The notes below the pieces were generated by a model. It saw nothing but the letters and a program-made list of their open reading frames with translations, searched no databases and was not told the origin of the DNA. The translations under genes and the position numbers were made by a program. Positions 53,401-61,148 of a stretch of DNA of 64,000 nt are shown piece by piece. Every line of letters begins with the position of its first letter. Positions within the stretch are counted from its first letter, which is position 1. This DNA comes from Gloeothece verrucosa PCC 7822 (GTDB lineage: Bacteria; Cyanobacteriota; Cyanobacteriia; Cyanobacteriales; Microcystaceae), in contig NC_014501.1 of NCBI RefSeq assembly GCF_000147335.1, positions 6,027,621 through 6,091,620 on the forward strand, in the 5' to 3' direction.

Positions 53401-54947
53401 ATATTAATCTCAGTGGGACTCAAGTTAATACTTATCAACCCAGTAATACTTTAATCGGGAATTTATCCACCACTGACCCAGATGGCGATACCAATTTTAC
53501 CTACCAATTACTGGATGGAAATAGCGAATTTTTTATTCAAGGAAATCAACTCTTTACTAGCAAACAATTTACCTCGGGCGGCACTAGAACAATTAGCATT
53601 CAAACCACCGATGCAGGGAAGTTATCTTATAACAAATATTTTAGTATTACTATTAATAAAATTAACCGCGCCCCCACCGATCTTACTCTCAGTGGCAATC
53701 AAGTTAATACTTATCAACCCAGTAATACTTTAATCGGGAATTTATCCACCACTGATCCAGATGGCGATACCAATTTTACCTACCAATTACTGGATGGAAA
53801 TAACGACTTTTTTATTCAAGGAAATGAACTTTTTACTAACAAAGAATTTACCACTGCCGACCAGAAGACAGTTGCCATTAAAACCACCGATGGAGGTGGG
53901 TTATCTTATAACAAATTTTTCAGCATTAATATTAATAAAATAAACCGTGCCCCAAGCGATATTAGTCTCAGTGGTAATCAAGTTAAGACCTATCAACCCA
54001 GTAAAACTTTAATCGGGAATTTATCCACCACTGATCCGGATGGGGATAGCAATTTTACCTACCAATTATTGGATGGAAATAGCGACTTTGTTATTGAAGG
54101 CAATCAACTTTTTACTAACAAGGAATTTACCACTGCTAGTCCTAAGACAATTAACATTAAAACCACCGATGCAGGTGGGTTATCTTATAGCAAATCTTTC
54201 ACCATTGCTATTAATTCCAATAATTCTAACAATCATGCCCCAACAAAGATTAATCTGAGTGCAAATACAGTCAAGCTGAATCAACCGATTGGAACTTTAG
54301 TGGGGAATTTATCCACAGTCGATCCTGATGGAGATACAAGTTTTACTTACCAACTCCTGAGCAATAATAACAATTTTTTGATTCAAGGAAATCAACTCAA
54401 AACAAATAGTATATTTACCAAAACAGGGCCTCAGACTGTTAGTATTAAAACCACCGACGCGGGAGGGTTATCTTATCAGCAAGACTTGACCATCACCACC
54501 GCTTCTATTACTCAACTACAAAGCCCTGTTATGCGATATAGGGATAGCCTGACAGGAATGCATTTTTACACGGCTAATTTAATGGAACAAAGTTTCATTG
54601 CCCAATCCTTGCCATCCTTCCAACTAGAAGGCCCAGCCTTTATTGCTTCTCTAAATCCTCAAAACAATTTACTGCCTATCTATCGTTTTTTCAATCCCAC
54701 AACCGGAGATCACTTTTTTACCGCTAATCAAGCGGAACGAGATTCTGTTATCAATAACATTAAAGTTTATCAATATGAAGGCATTGGCTTTTATAGTTAT
54801 GGGGCAGATGCTAAAGAGGGCACGAATGTTTTGCGTTTCTTCAACCCAACAAGCGGAGAGCATTTTTATACCATGAGTCAAGCTGAACAAGCGGCGGTTC
54901 AGACTTTCGGCTTTATGTATGAGGGAGTCGCCTTTAAAGCTTTATAA
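50418..54947 (+). CDS. Large repeat protein: DUF4347, cadherin-like repeats, DUF5648
   Basis: 1509 residues. Residues 13-160 are DUF4347 (IVFLDAKVENYQSLL, VSHGSPGCLYLGN, LYLYGCNVAAGDGGEEFL), a Cys/His-bearing clan-CD-peptidase-like module found at the start of cyanobacterial surface proteins. Residues about 185-520 form a beta-propeller of LVIVD-like repeats. About 530-1365 holds nine cadherin-like repeats ending TTDPDGD, a calcium-binding pattern. About 1368-1509 holds three DUF5648 units (HFYTANLMEQ, HFFTANQAER, HFYTMSQAEQ). There is no Sec signal peptide; such proteins are usually exported by type I systems. Role likely adhesion. Confidence 0.9.
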   Translation: MVKLNTSKKIKQIVFLDAKVENYQSLLTATRSNVAAYVIASDRDGVEQIIEILRSGDEINDIHIVSHGSPGCLYLGNTQLSLDTLNNYIDLLRLYFSGQSRENIPNLYLYGCNVAAGDGGEEFLTKLSQITGGSIFASARRTGNADLGGDWLLEVRVSQGKIREPHTESRLPFQRESLLSYPSVLSVQGNYNSITQVDKYIYAVYSTGTETGLEIYGPKASDPDALEVKGSYKDLDPNSTYTKVTVVGNSAYVLSTSRLLVIDITDKTKPTPIATQPKQDIGIDISDMAINANGDVAYGTPNDGSQQLEIIDLTSNNKSAAFLKIGGAPQGITVDGNYLYVAEVNDTSSKVEIFQIDSVNHSKLTLDQTKTISLGTDQYASNVAISGGYVFVVYNTPTTINNVDALQSSVNIYSLDTLQLKGTYTLDLANADKFFDPAKSVEQLYSNFRGDITVDGNYAYFAYSLIGQHLDPNIDDYVTTVAESGLKRINLTSYTGDNVPIKTTDNLDFVVNDVARIGGYTYFADSNGFHTPPTDVNLSGTKVAPDNDNAEIGTLTTTDLEDTLATSFKYELLTNTTNFKIDGDKLYTAQKLNKGTQAIQIKSTDPEGLFHIEDFTISVGLDNSAPTGISLSKTQVNYDPKTGNVVGTLKTTDPDDLTGFTYTLLSNTDNFEIVGDELRSKTLFAVKDDPQTVDIKSTDKNGTGLFKIEKFNIDINFTPTDITLSQNTFNAPLKGPVANLSTSDPDGDKVFKYTLLSNTDNFKIDGNQLLTTKPLDTFVDQTVKIQSTDEGGLSYTKDLTIYLNAAPNNIKLDKSKFNAPLNGSVGYLSTTDPDGDKVFKYTLLSNTDNFKILGNELLTTKSLNGYQNQTVKIQSTDEGGLSYSQDLIININVAPTDITLTGNKVSLTSSIGTPVGDLSTSDDDTKEAEGDSFTYTLLSNTKYFKIEGNQLKTNDLFSNTQPQTVDIQTTDSNKLSYNKSFTINIINTTNHAPTNINLSGTQVNTYQPSNTLIGNLSTTDPDGDTNFTYQLLDGNSEFFIQGNQLFTSKQFTSGGTRTISIQTTDAGKLSYNKYFSITINKINRAPTDLTLSGNQVNTYQPSNTLIGNLSTTDPDGDTNFTYQLLDGNNDFFIQGNELFTNKEFTTADQKTVAIKTTDGGGLSYNKFFSININKINRAPSDISLSGNQVKTYQPSKTLIGNLSTTDPDGDSNFTYQLLDGNSDFVIEGNQLFTNKEFTTASPKTINIKTTDAGGLSYSKSFTIAINSNNSNNHAPTKINLSANTVKLNQPIGTLVGNLSTVDPDGDTSFTYQLLSNNNNFLIQGNQLKTNSIFTKTGPQTVSIKTTDAGGLSYQQDLTITTASITQLQSPVMRYRDSLTGMHFYTANLMEQSFIAQSLPSFQLEGPAFIASLNPQNNLLPIYRFFNPTTGDHFFTANQAERDSVINNIKVYQYEGIGFYSYGADAKEGTNVLRFFNPTSGEHFYTMSQAEQAAVQTFGFMYEGVAFKAL
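53411..54247 (+). repeat. Three near-identical 279-base tandem units in the repeat protein
   Basis: Units begin with CAGTGG at 53411, 53690 and 53969, exactly 279 bases (93 codons) apart, and match almost base for base in their first 150 bases. The other cadherin-like units are more diverged. Recent unequal exchange or gene conversion is implied. Confidence 0.9.
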
Positions 54948-55258
54948 TTCTATCCCTGGGGCAAAAAGTAAAAAGGGTAAGGGGCAGGGTAGGCGGCTGA
55001 AACCCCTTAACTTCTGTTGTCTGGGGACTTAATTTAAATGGGTGACAGCTTAGAGCCAAAATTATTTGTGAGTAAAATCACAACTAATCCGTGATGTAAG
55101 TAGTGGCAAAATCAATTTTGATTGGGGAAAATAAACATATAGAAATTATTTTTTTTCTATTTTTACTACCCATAAGCAACAGGAAAAGCATTAACTATAG
55201 CGGTCAATATTGAAGCTCAGTGTTTTCATCAACTCAAGGCATTAATCAAAAAAAAACA
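54948..55258. other. 311-base region after the repeat protein
   Basis: A TAAGGGG / CCCCTTA inverted repeat (54978-54984 and 55003-55009) is the only structure and lacks a T-run. Otherwise nothing recognised. Confidence 0.4.
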
Positions 55259-55474
55259 ATGGTAGAAAAACTGAAAGCCATCTATCGTGACGGAATATTT
55301 ATTCCTGATAAAATCTGTAATTTCCCGCAAAATACTATCGTAGAATTAACGATTAAACCCTCTCGTAATGTTAAAACAGAAGTAATTGATCCCGAAGCAA
55401 GACAACAAATTCTCAAAACTTTACTCGAGCGGATGCGTCAAACAGTCGCTTCAAAATGTTCTGAGAGCGAGTAG
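55259..55474 (+). CDS. AF2212-type antitoxin-like small protein
   Basis: 71 residues from ATG 55259. The start VEKLKAIYRDGIFIPDKICNFPQNTIVELTI is the AF2212/DUF104 antitoxin fold (KAIYENGVFKP-like), usually paired with a PIN-domain (VapC) toxin. No PIN gene follows; the next gene is panC/cmk on the other strand. So it is an orphan antitoxin or has another role. A GTG 13 codons upstream (55220) is open but does not look like the family start. Confidence 0.7.
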   Translation: MVEKLKAIYRDGIFIPDKICNFPQNTIVELTIKPSRNVKTEVIDPEARQQILKTLLERMRQTVASKCSESE

Positions 55475-55504
55475 GGAGTAAAAAAGAGGGTGTTGAACGC
55501 CCGA

Positions 55505-57043
55505 TTAAAATTGTTTAGGATTGATAGCTTCTTGATAAAGGCTAACGATTTTAGCGGTAACATCTTCAATGGTCAAGCCATCAGTAATAATTTCAATGGC
55601 ATCTGCTGCTTTTTGAAGAGGAGCAATTTGGCGATGACTATCCCGATAATCTCTCAGTTGAATATCTTGTTCAAGTTGAGTAATTGTGATTTGTTTTTCT
55701 CCGGCGTGGATCAGGTCTTGTAGCCGCCGTTTAGCTCTTTCTTGTACTGATGCTGTGAGAAAAATTTTTAATTCAGCATGGGGAAAAACATGAGTTCCAA
55801 TGTCTCTTCCTTCGGCCACTACACCACCTTTTTGTCCGTAACCTTGTTGTTGTTTGACTAACTCGCGCCGCACGGCCCCTTGAGCAGAAATTGCAGAAAC
55901 TGAGGCGGTTACTTGGAGGGTACGGATAGCTTCTGTAACATCTTGTCCATTAATTTTGATCTGTTGGGGAGTCAATTCTAGACTCACTTGAGAAACTAAC
56001 TCAGCAATAGCCGCTTCATCATCTAGATTGATGTTTGAGTTAAGGACTAACCAAGTGATCGCCCGATACATTGCCCCGGTATCAAGATACATTAAGCCTA
56101 ATTGTTGGGCCACTCGACGGGTAACGGTAGATTTTCCGGCACCGGCAGGGCCATCAATGGCAATAATCGGTTTACGATTACGAAGGATAATATTATCGAT
56201 CAGACGAGTGGCCCCAAGATAACAGGCGATCGCCAACAAACCGGACTCATCAATGCTCAAGAGCGGCGTTAAGGAGTTAGGATGAACTAACTCAACATAC
56301 TGAATTTTTATCTCGGGGACAGAGGCTAATTCTTGCTTAACAATTTGAATTAGGGGTTCTGTTGCTATTTCTCCCTGAATAAAAGCCTGTTTTGCCCATT
56401 GTAAACTCCTATATAAAACGGCGGCTTGTTCTTTTTGCTCAGATGTCAGATATTGATTGCGGGAACTACAGGCTAAACCGGAGGGTTCTCGAATGATAGG
56501 ACAACCTCGAATTTCCACAGGGATATTTAAATCTTCGACGATACGCCGAATAATGGCCAATTGTTGTGCGTCTTTTTCGCCAAAATAGGCCTGATCAGGA
56601 TTGACGATGTTAAATAGCTTAGTTACTATGGTGGCCACTCCTTGAAAATGGCCTTGACGAAACTGTCCACATAAACCTGATGTCAGGGTTGCTGGAGGAA
56701 TGACTGTGGTGGTTTGGCTAGAGGAAGAGGTATTGCTGTTTTCTCCCATACCCATGACTTCTGGGGAAGGAGCAAAAATCACATCTACCCCCAATTTTTC
56801 GCATAATTCGCTGTCTTGTTGCAACTGGCGGGGATATTTTTGCAGGTCTTCAGTGGGCGTAAATTGTAGCGGGTTAACAAAGATACTGACTACCACTATT
56901 TCCGTTTCCACCCTAGCACGTTCGATCAAGCTTTGATGACCGATGTGCAAAGCGCCCATAGTCGGAACTAAGCCAACTGTTTTGTTGTCTCGTTGACTTT
57001 TCAGATAGGACCGCAAACCAGCAACCGTTGTAAACAGACGCAC
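55505..57043 (-). CDS. panC/cmk: Bifunctional pantoate-beta-alanine ligase / cytidylate kinase
   Basis: 512 residues from GTG 57043, which has GAGG eight bases upstream; frames further out are not conserved-looking. Residues about 1-275 are PanC (PTMGALHIGHQSLI, with HIGH; GEKDAQQLAII). Residues about 285-505 are Cmk (IAIDGPAGAGKSTVTRR, P-loop; VAEGRDIGTHVFP). The fusion links pantothenate synthesis with CMP phosphorylation and is a known cyanobacterial gene fusion. Confidence 0.96.
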   Translation of the reverse strand: MRLFTTVAGLRSYLKSQRDNKTVGLVPTMGALHIGHQSLIERARVETEIVVVSIFVNPLQFTPTEDLQKYPRQLQQDSELCEKLGVDVIFAPSPEVMGMGENSNTSSSSQTTTVIPPATLTSGLCGQFRQGHFQGVATIVTKLFNIVNPDQAYFGEKDAQQLAIIRRIVEDLNIPVEIRGCPIIREPSGLACSSRNQYLTSEQKEQAAVLYRSLQWAKQAFIQGEIATEPLIQIVKQELASVPEIKIQYVELVHPNSLTPLLSIDESGLLAIACYLGATRLIDNIILRNRKPIIAIDGPAGAGKSTVTRRVAQQLGLMYLDTGAMYRAITWLVLNSNINLDDEAAIAELVSQVSLELTPQQIKINGQDVTEAIRTLQVTASVSAISAQGAVRRELVKQQQGYGQKGGVVAEGRDIGTHVFPHAELKIFLTASVQERAKRRLQDLIHAGEKQITITQLEQDIQLRDYRDSHRQIAPLQKAADAIEIITDGLTIEDVTAKIVSLYQEAINPKQF

Positions 57044-57151
57044 CGTAACTACCTCGATGAGATCATGTGAGTATGAAGGACTTGCCAAAAACTAAGCCTT
57101 TCATACTGTAACATTCAGAATTAACTGTCAGGGCTTTGGAGCCGTTGGCCT

Positions 57152-58132
57152 CTATTTAATATCGTCAACAATTTCTAGTGAGACAGGGGCTACACCACTG
57201 CCAAATAATCCCAGAACATTAGCCGCACCGGCAGAGAGGTCTATGATACGCCCTCTCACAAAAGGTCCACGGTCATTTATACGGACAGTGACAGAACGAT
57301 TATTATTAAGATTTGTTACTCTGACAAGAGTGCCAAAAGGTAGATAACGATGGGCGGCTGTTAAGTCGCGTTGATTAAATCGTTCTCCGTTAGCGGTACG
57401 TCGTCCATGAAAACCGGGTCCGTACCAAGAGGCCATCCCTCGTTTATAAGGATTATATTTCGCCCTTTCGGTTTCGGGCAGCTTATTTACCGCCGTTTTT
57501 TGGTCGATAGCGCTTAAGGGGGGTGCATCTCCCATCAACCTTCTCAGCCGGTTGGTAGCTTGTAAAGCGTCTAGGTCTTTTTTATGGGTAGTATCTGGCA
57601 AAATGGTTGATTGATCAAGGCTCACTAAAACCTCCTCTTCAGCTTTAATCTCATAGGCTTTAGTTTGAGCATTCCAACTCACCGTAATTTCATTGGCATC
57701 AAGTTGTTCTTGGTAGAGTTCATTGAGACGAGAAGCAATATTTTCTGCTCGTTTAACCGTCTCGTTTTCAGATAAAGAATCGTCTGTAACTTGTTGATTG
57801 GATTGAGAATTGTCGCTTTGCTTTTTGGGCGATTTTGTATTTTCAACAAAGGTAAGAACTGGGATATCACGAACCCGAAGCGTTACCGCTAATTTGCCTT
57901 TCCATCTATGAGGATAGATAGTAGCAATAGGGTTTTGTGTTGAATTGTTCAGAACTGATTGAGATTGAGAGGGTGAGATAGTGGGAGTTGTAGATGACTG
58001 AGTTTCAACAGTATTTTCAGGATTTAAGTTAGAAGCAATCGTCTTGCTTAAACAAACAACAAGCGAACTGGTTGTTCCTATTACTGTTGCTAATGCAGCC
58101 GTAGTAATTCCACTTAAGATTTTTTGATTCAT
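57152..58132 (-). CDS. RlpA-family septal-ring lytic transglycosylase
   Basis: 326 residues from ATG 58132, whose start NQKILSGITTAALATVIGTTSSLVV is a signal peptide; ribosome site AAGGAG. A second candidate ATG at 58198 with GAGGAG would add 22 residues. The C-terminal double-psi barrel has ASWYGPGFHGRRTANGERF, RYLPFGTLVRVTN, NDRGPFVRGRIIDLS. Middle region is charged and unstructured. It cleaves naked glycan strands in the cell wall. Confidence 0.88.
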   Translation of the reverse strand: MNQKILSGITTAALATVIGTTSSLVVCLSKTIASNLNPENTVETQSSTTPTISPSQSQSVLNNSTQNPIATIYPHRWKGKLAVTLRVRDIPVLTFVENTKSPKKQSDNSQSNQQVTDDSLSENETVKRAENIASRLNELYQEQLDANEITVSWNAQTKAYEIKAEEEVLVSLDQSTILPDTTHKKDLDALQATNRLRRLMGDAPPLSAIDQKTAVNKLPETERAKYNPYKRGMASWYGPGFHGRRTANGERFNQRDLTAAHRYLPFGTLVRVTNLNNNRSVTVRINDRGPFVRGRIIDLSAGAANVLGLFGSGVAPVSLEIVDDIK

Positions 58133-58198
58133 AGGCTCCTTGGTTTTCGGAAGTGCTGGCAAACTTTTCAGATGGTTTCTGATGTCATTTGCCAACAT

Positions 58199-58777
58199 TC
58201 ACTCCTCACAACAAAGGTTGACAATGTATATTTTTTAAACTTTTACAGACTAGCATGATTTTTTTCCCTGAACCGGCTGTACTTCTAATAGGTTAACTTG
58301 ATTTACATTAAAAATTTAAATAATTATTGATTTATACTCTTATTTTTAATATAATGAAGGGTTGGCAGATTTTTTTTAATTTCATCAAATTTTGACTTTC
58401 ATCATTTCTTAATTTTTTTTCTTTCTTAAGAAAGAGGTAAAGCTATAAACTAGGCTCTGCAATAACTCTGAGATATACTCCTCGGTATAAAAATAATAAT
58501 ACCTATTCCTTTAGATAGACCCTTGAAAAAAATTTCATCAGTGAAAATACGGAAAAAGTTAAAGAAAAATTAAATCATTCAGGGCACTTTAAATATAAAT
58601 ATTTAATAAAAATTGCTTGCCTGGAACAAAGATAAAAGCCAGCTATTTAATCAATATAACTGAACACAATCATAAGTAAATCTAATCAATAGACGGATTT
58701 CGAGAGAGTGAGTTCTTGGTGGAGGGGGAAATCAAGACCTATAATCAAATTTGATTAGGTTTTCAATAGCGGTTGTT
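58199..58777. other. 579-base AT-rich region between RlpA and purM
   Basis: Very AT-rich. A 16-base perfect palindrome TCTTTCTTAAGAAAGA lies at 58420-58435. No gene, RNA or T-run terminator was convincing. It holds the divergent promoters of rlpA-like and purM. Confidence 0.5.
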
Positions 58778-59806
58778 ATGGACTATAAAGATGCCGGGGT
58801 TGATATTGAAGCAGGACGAGCTTTTGTAGAAAAGATTCGCGCCAATGTAGAAAGTACCCATCGTTCCGAAGTATTGGGGGGCTTAGGCGGCTTTGGGGGT
58901 TATTTTCAAATTCCCTCTGGATATAAACAACCTGTATTAGTATCAGGTACAGATGGAGTAGGAACGAAGTTAAAGTTAGCGCATAGTCTCAACCGTCATG
59001 ACACCGTTGGCATTGATTTAGTGGCTATGTGTGTAAATGATGTTCTCACTTCTGGGGCACAACCTTTATTTTTCTTAGATTATTTAGCCACAGGGCAATT
59101 AAATCCTCAACAATTAGCGGAAGTAGTAGAGGGAATTGTTGAAGGCTGTCATTTAAGTAATTGTGCCCTTTTAGGGGGAGAAACGGCGGAAATGCCGGGT
59201 TTTTATGCAGTAGGTGAATATGATTTAGCGGGTTTTTGTGTGGGAATTGTGGAAAAAAGCTTGCTGTTAGATGGCTCTCAGGTGCAAGTGGGAGATGTGG
59301 CCATTGGGTTAGCGAGTAGCGGCGTTCACAGTAATGGGTTTAGTTTGGTGAGAAAAATTCTTGAGACACAGGGGTTGTCTTGGGATTATTGTCCGGAAAT
59401 ATTAGGGGGCAAATCGTTAGCAGAAACTTTATTGACACCCACCCAAATATATGTTAAGCCCATTTTAGAATTGCTGGCTTCTGACATTAAAATTCATGGG
59501 ATGGCCCATATTACCGGGGGAGGACTACCGGAAAATTTACCCCGTTGTCTTAATAAAAATCAGTCCATACAAATTAATCCTAATAGTTGGGAAATTTTGC
59601 CGATTTTTAAATGGTTAGCTGAAGCCGGACAGGTAAATAAAGCCGCTATGTTTGATACTTTTAATATGGGTATTGGGTTTGTGGTTGTGGTGAGTGCGGC
59701 ACAAGTTCACGCGGCGTTAAATTGGTTTAAAAATAAGGGGATAGCGGCTTATCGTATTGGTGAGGTTGTTGAAGGAAAAGGCGAGTTAGTTGGGTTGGAT
59801 TTTTAA
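58778..59806 (+). CDS. purM: Phosphoribosylformylglycinamidine cyclo-ligase
   Basis: 342 residues from ATG 58778 (a TTG at 58751 is open but adds unlike residues). Start YKDAGVDIEAGRAFVEKI, ATP-site LVSGTDGVGTKLKLA, GGETAEMPGFY and ITGGGLPENLPR. Purine synthesis step 5. Confidence 0.97.
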   Translation: MDYKDAGVDIEAGRAFVEKIRANVESTHRSEVLGGLGGFGGYFQIPSGYKQPVLVSGTDGVGTKLKLAHSLNRHDTVGIDLVAMCVNDVLTSGAQPLFFLDYLATGQLNPQQLAEVVEGIVEGCHLSNCALLGGETAEMPGFYAVGEYDLAGFCVGIVEKSLLLDGSQVQVGDVAIGLASSGVHSNGFSLVRKILETQGLSWDYCPEILGGKSLAETLLTPTQIYVKPILELLASDIKIHGMAHITGGGLPENLPRCLNKNQSIQINPNSWEILPIFKWLAEAGQVNKAAMFDTFNMGIGFVVVVSAAQVHAALNWFKNKGIAAYRIGEVVEGKGELVGLDF

Positions 59807-59812
59807 AACTCT

Positions 59813-59831
59813 CCCAGGCTTCAGCCCTGGG
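59813..59831. other. Hairpin after purM
   Basis: CCCAGG and CCTGGG pair around seven bases (CTTCAGC), seven bases after purM. No T-tract. Confidence 0.4.
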
Positions 59832-59920
59832 GCTATACGAACAGATAAACGCCTACGCCGGCTAAATTATTGAGAGGGTAGGCAAACTAGATTTAGGATT
59901 TTATTTACTGGTGAGTAATT

Positions 59921-60377
59921 ATGTCAGATACAATCTTAAAAAGAATAAAGATTGAGGGTTTTAAGTCAATTCGGAGTTTAGATTTGACTCTGAATCAATT
60001 AAATATATTAATTGGTGCTAATGGTTCGGGAAAATCTAATTTTATAGCGGCTTTCAAATTTCTTAATCAAATCGTCAATCAAAATTTACAGTATTTTGTC
60101 GCAAAATCTGGCGGGGTTGATAGGTTTTTACACTTTGGGCAAAAAAACAGGCTCTCCCGCACTTGTGGTGATAAGAAAAATTTATAATTCGTAGGGTGGG
60201 TTAGGCGTGGTAATGATTTTGATGAAAAAAGGATAACTTTTGAGCCGCGCCGTAACCCACCAGAGACAAGTTTGTATCTCTATGAACATTTTTCCCCACG
60301 AGTCCGAAAGAACCGAGGATTATAGTTTAGGTGAGTTGTGGGAGAAAAACGTGATAGGTGGACGACCAACTTTATGA
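59921..60377 (+). pseudogene. Decayed AAA (SMC-like) ATPase of a defence-type pair
   Basis: The N terminus is intact (SDTILKRIKIEGFKSIRSLDL ... IGANGSGKSNFIAAF with Walker A), then stops at 60187. The C-terminal tail of the same family (EDYSLGELWEKNVIGGRPT) survives at 60315-60377 in another frame, ending at TGA that overlaps the next ATG. Between them is a palindromic element (60194-60262). So the middle of the ATPase has been lost and an element lies in its place. Family: AAA_21/ RecF-like with DUF4276 partner. Confidence 0.75.
60194..60262. repeat. Palindromic insertion (MITE-like) in the dead ATPase gene
   Basis: GGGTGGGTTAGGCG near 60194 is answered by CGCGCCGTAACCCACC ending at 60262; arms match except for a few bases. 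Hairpins of this GTGGGTTA type are repeated in many cyanobacterial genomes. It sits between the two surviving pieces of the ATPase. Confidence 0.6.
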
Positions 60378-60475
60378 AAAAAGTTCTTATTTTAGTAGAA
60401 GGCCCAACAGAAGAAGCCTTTACTATTAATGTGCTACAACCTCTAAAGATTACTAGGTTGATATTTGTTGCTTAA
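60374..60475 (+). pseudogene. DUF4276 (TOPRIM-like) fragment
   Basis: ATG (60374) overlaps the ATPase stop (ATGA). The first 22 residues, KKVLILVEGPTEEAFTINVL, are the start of DUF4276, with the VEG-x-T-E acid motif; the rest is missing and the frame ends at 60475 after an unrelated tail, where it meets the 3' end of the opposite-strand gene. Arrival of the neighbouring pair may have cut it. Confidence 0.7.
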
Positions 60476-61148
60476 TCTTCTCGCAAAATTTAATAAAACT
60501 CCGAAAAGTTTGTAAATGTTCAGGTTCGTCTCGTATTCTGTTTAATAATTGCTTGAAATAATGCTCTTTTTGCGCCTCGCATGGAAACTTTTTAGTATAA
60601 CTGATATTTTTATTTTTACATCTAAAGATTTGTTGTAAATATTTAAAATGAAATGTAGCATGATTTACGATGTTATATTTACCCATTAATTCTGGATCAT
60701 TCCGACAAACATCATAATAATTTACATAGTCTAATAATGGTTTTTCTAAAGGTTGTCTTGAATTAAAAATTCTTCGGTTGCCTAACAACCATGTTTCAAT
60801 ACATCGATTTTGAATAATTACCTCTATTTGAGTATTGTCTAATTTTATTTTTTCAGATTCAATAAAATCAAAAACATCTTGCTTTCGTTGCGTAACAGTA
60901 TCTTCATCTGCATCAATACAAATGACAAAATAGTTATATTTTCCTACTTTTTTAATTTTTTGTACAGCATTCGGAATTCCATCATAAAGAATACTAGGAT
61001 ATCCTTTGCCGCTAATTATAAAATAGTTATTTTTATCTACTTGATCATAAAATTCAACCTGTTTTAGTTCAGGTATAAAATACTTAAGCCAAGCTGGATA
61101 AATTTTTTTTTCTGTGCTTTTTCCCTCGACTAAAAAATAAATATTCAT
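60453..61148 (-). CDS. TOPRIM-like (DUF4276/DUF4435-type) nuclease partner
   Basis: 231 residues. The start MNIYFLVEGKSTEKKI carries the TOPRIM acid Glu8 in VEGKST; the DxD motif is CIDADED (Asp79, Asp81). The C-terminal half is basic and helical. It overlaps the ATPase gene by ATGA (61145-61148), so the pair is coupled. This layout (ATPase then TOPRIM) is that of OLD-like and PARIS-type anti-phage pairs; which one is not decided by eye. Downstream it abuts the wreck of another pair. Confidence 0.65.
   Translation of the reverse strand: MNIYFLVEGKSTEKKIYPAWLKYFIPELKQVEFYDQVDKNNYFIISGKGYPSILYDGIPNAVQKIKKVGKYNYFVICIDADEDTVTQRKQDVFDFIESEKIKLDNTQIEVIIQNRCIETWLLGNRRIFNSRQPLEKPLLDYVNYYDVCRNDPELMGKYNIVNHATFHFKYLQQIFRCKNKNISYTKKFPCEAQKEHYFKQLLNRIRDEPEHLQTFRSFIKFCEKIKQQIST

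Noticed and set aside
53482..54258. Three similar plus-strand frames in the repeat protein
   Set aside because: They are out-of-frame readings of the 279-base tandem units.
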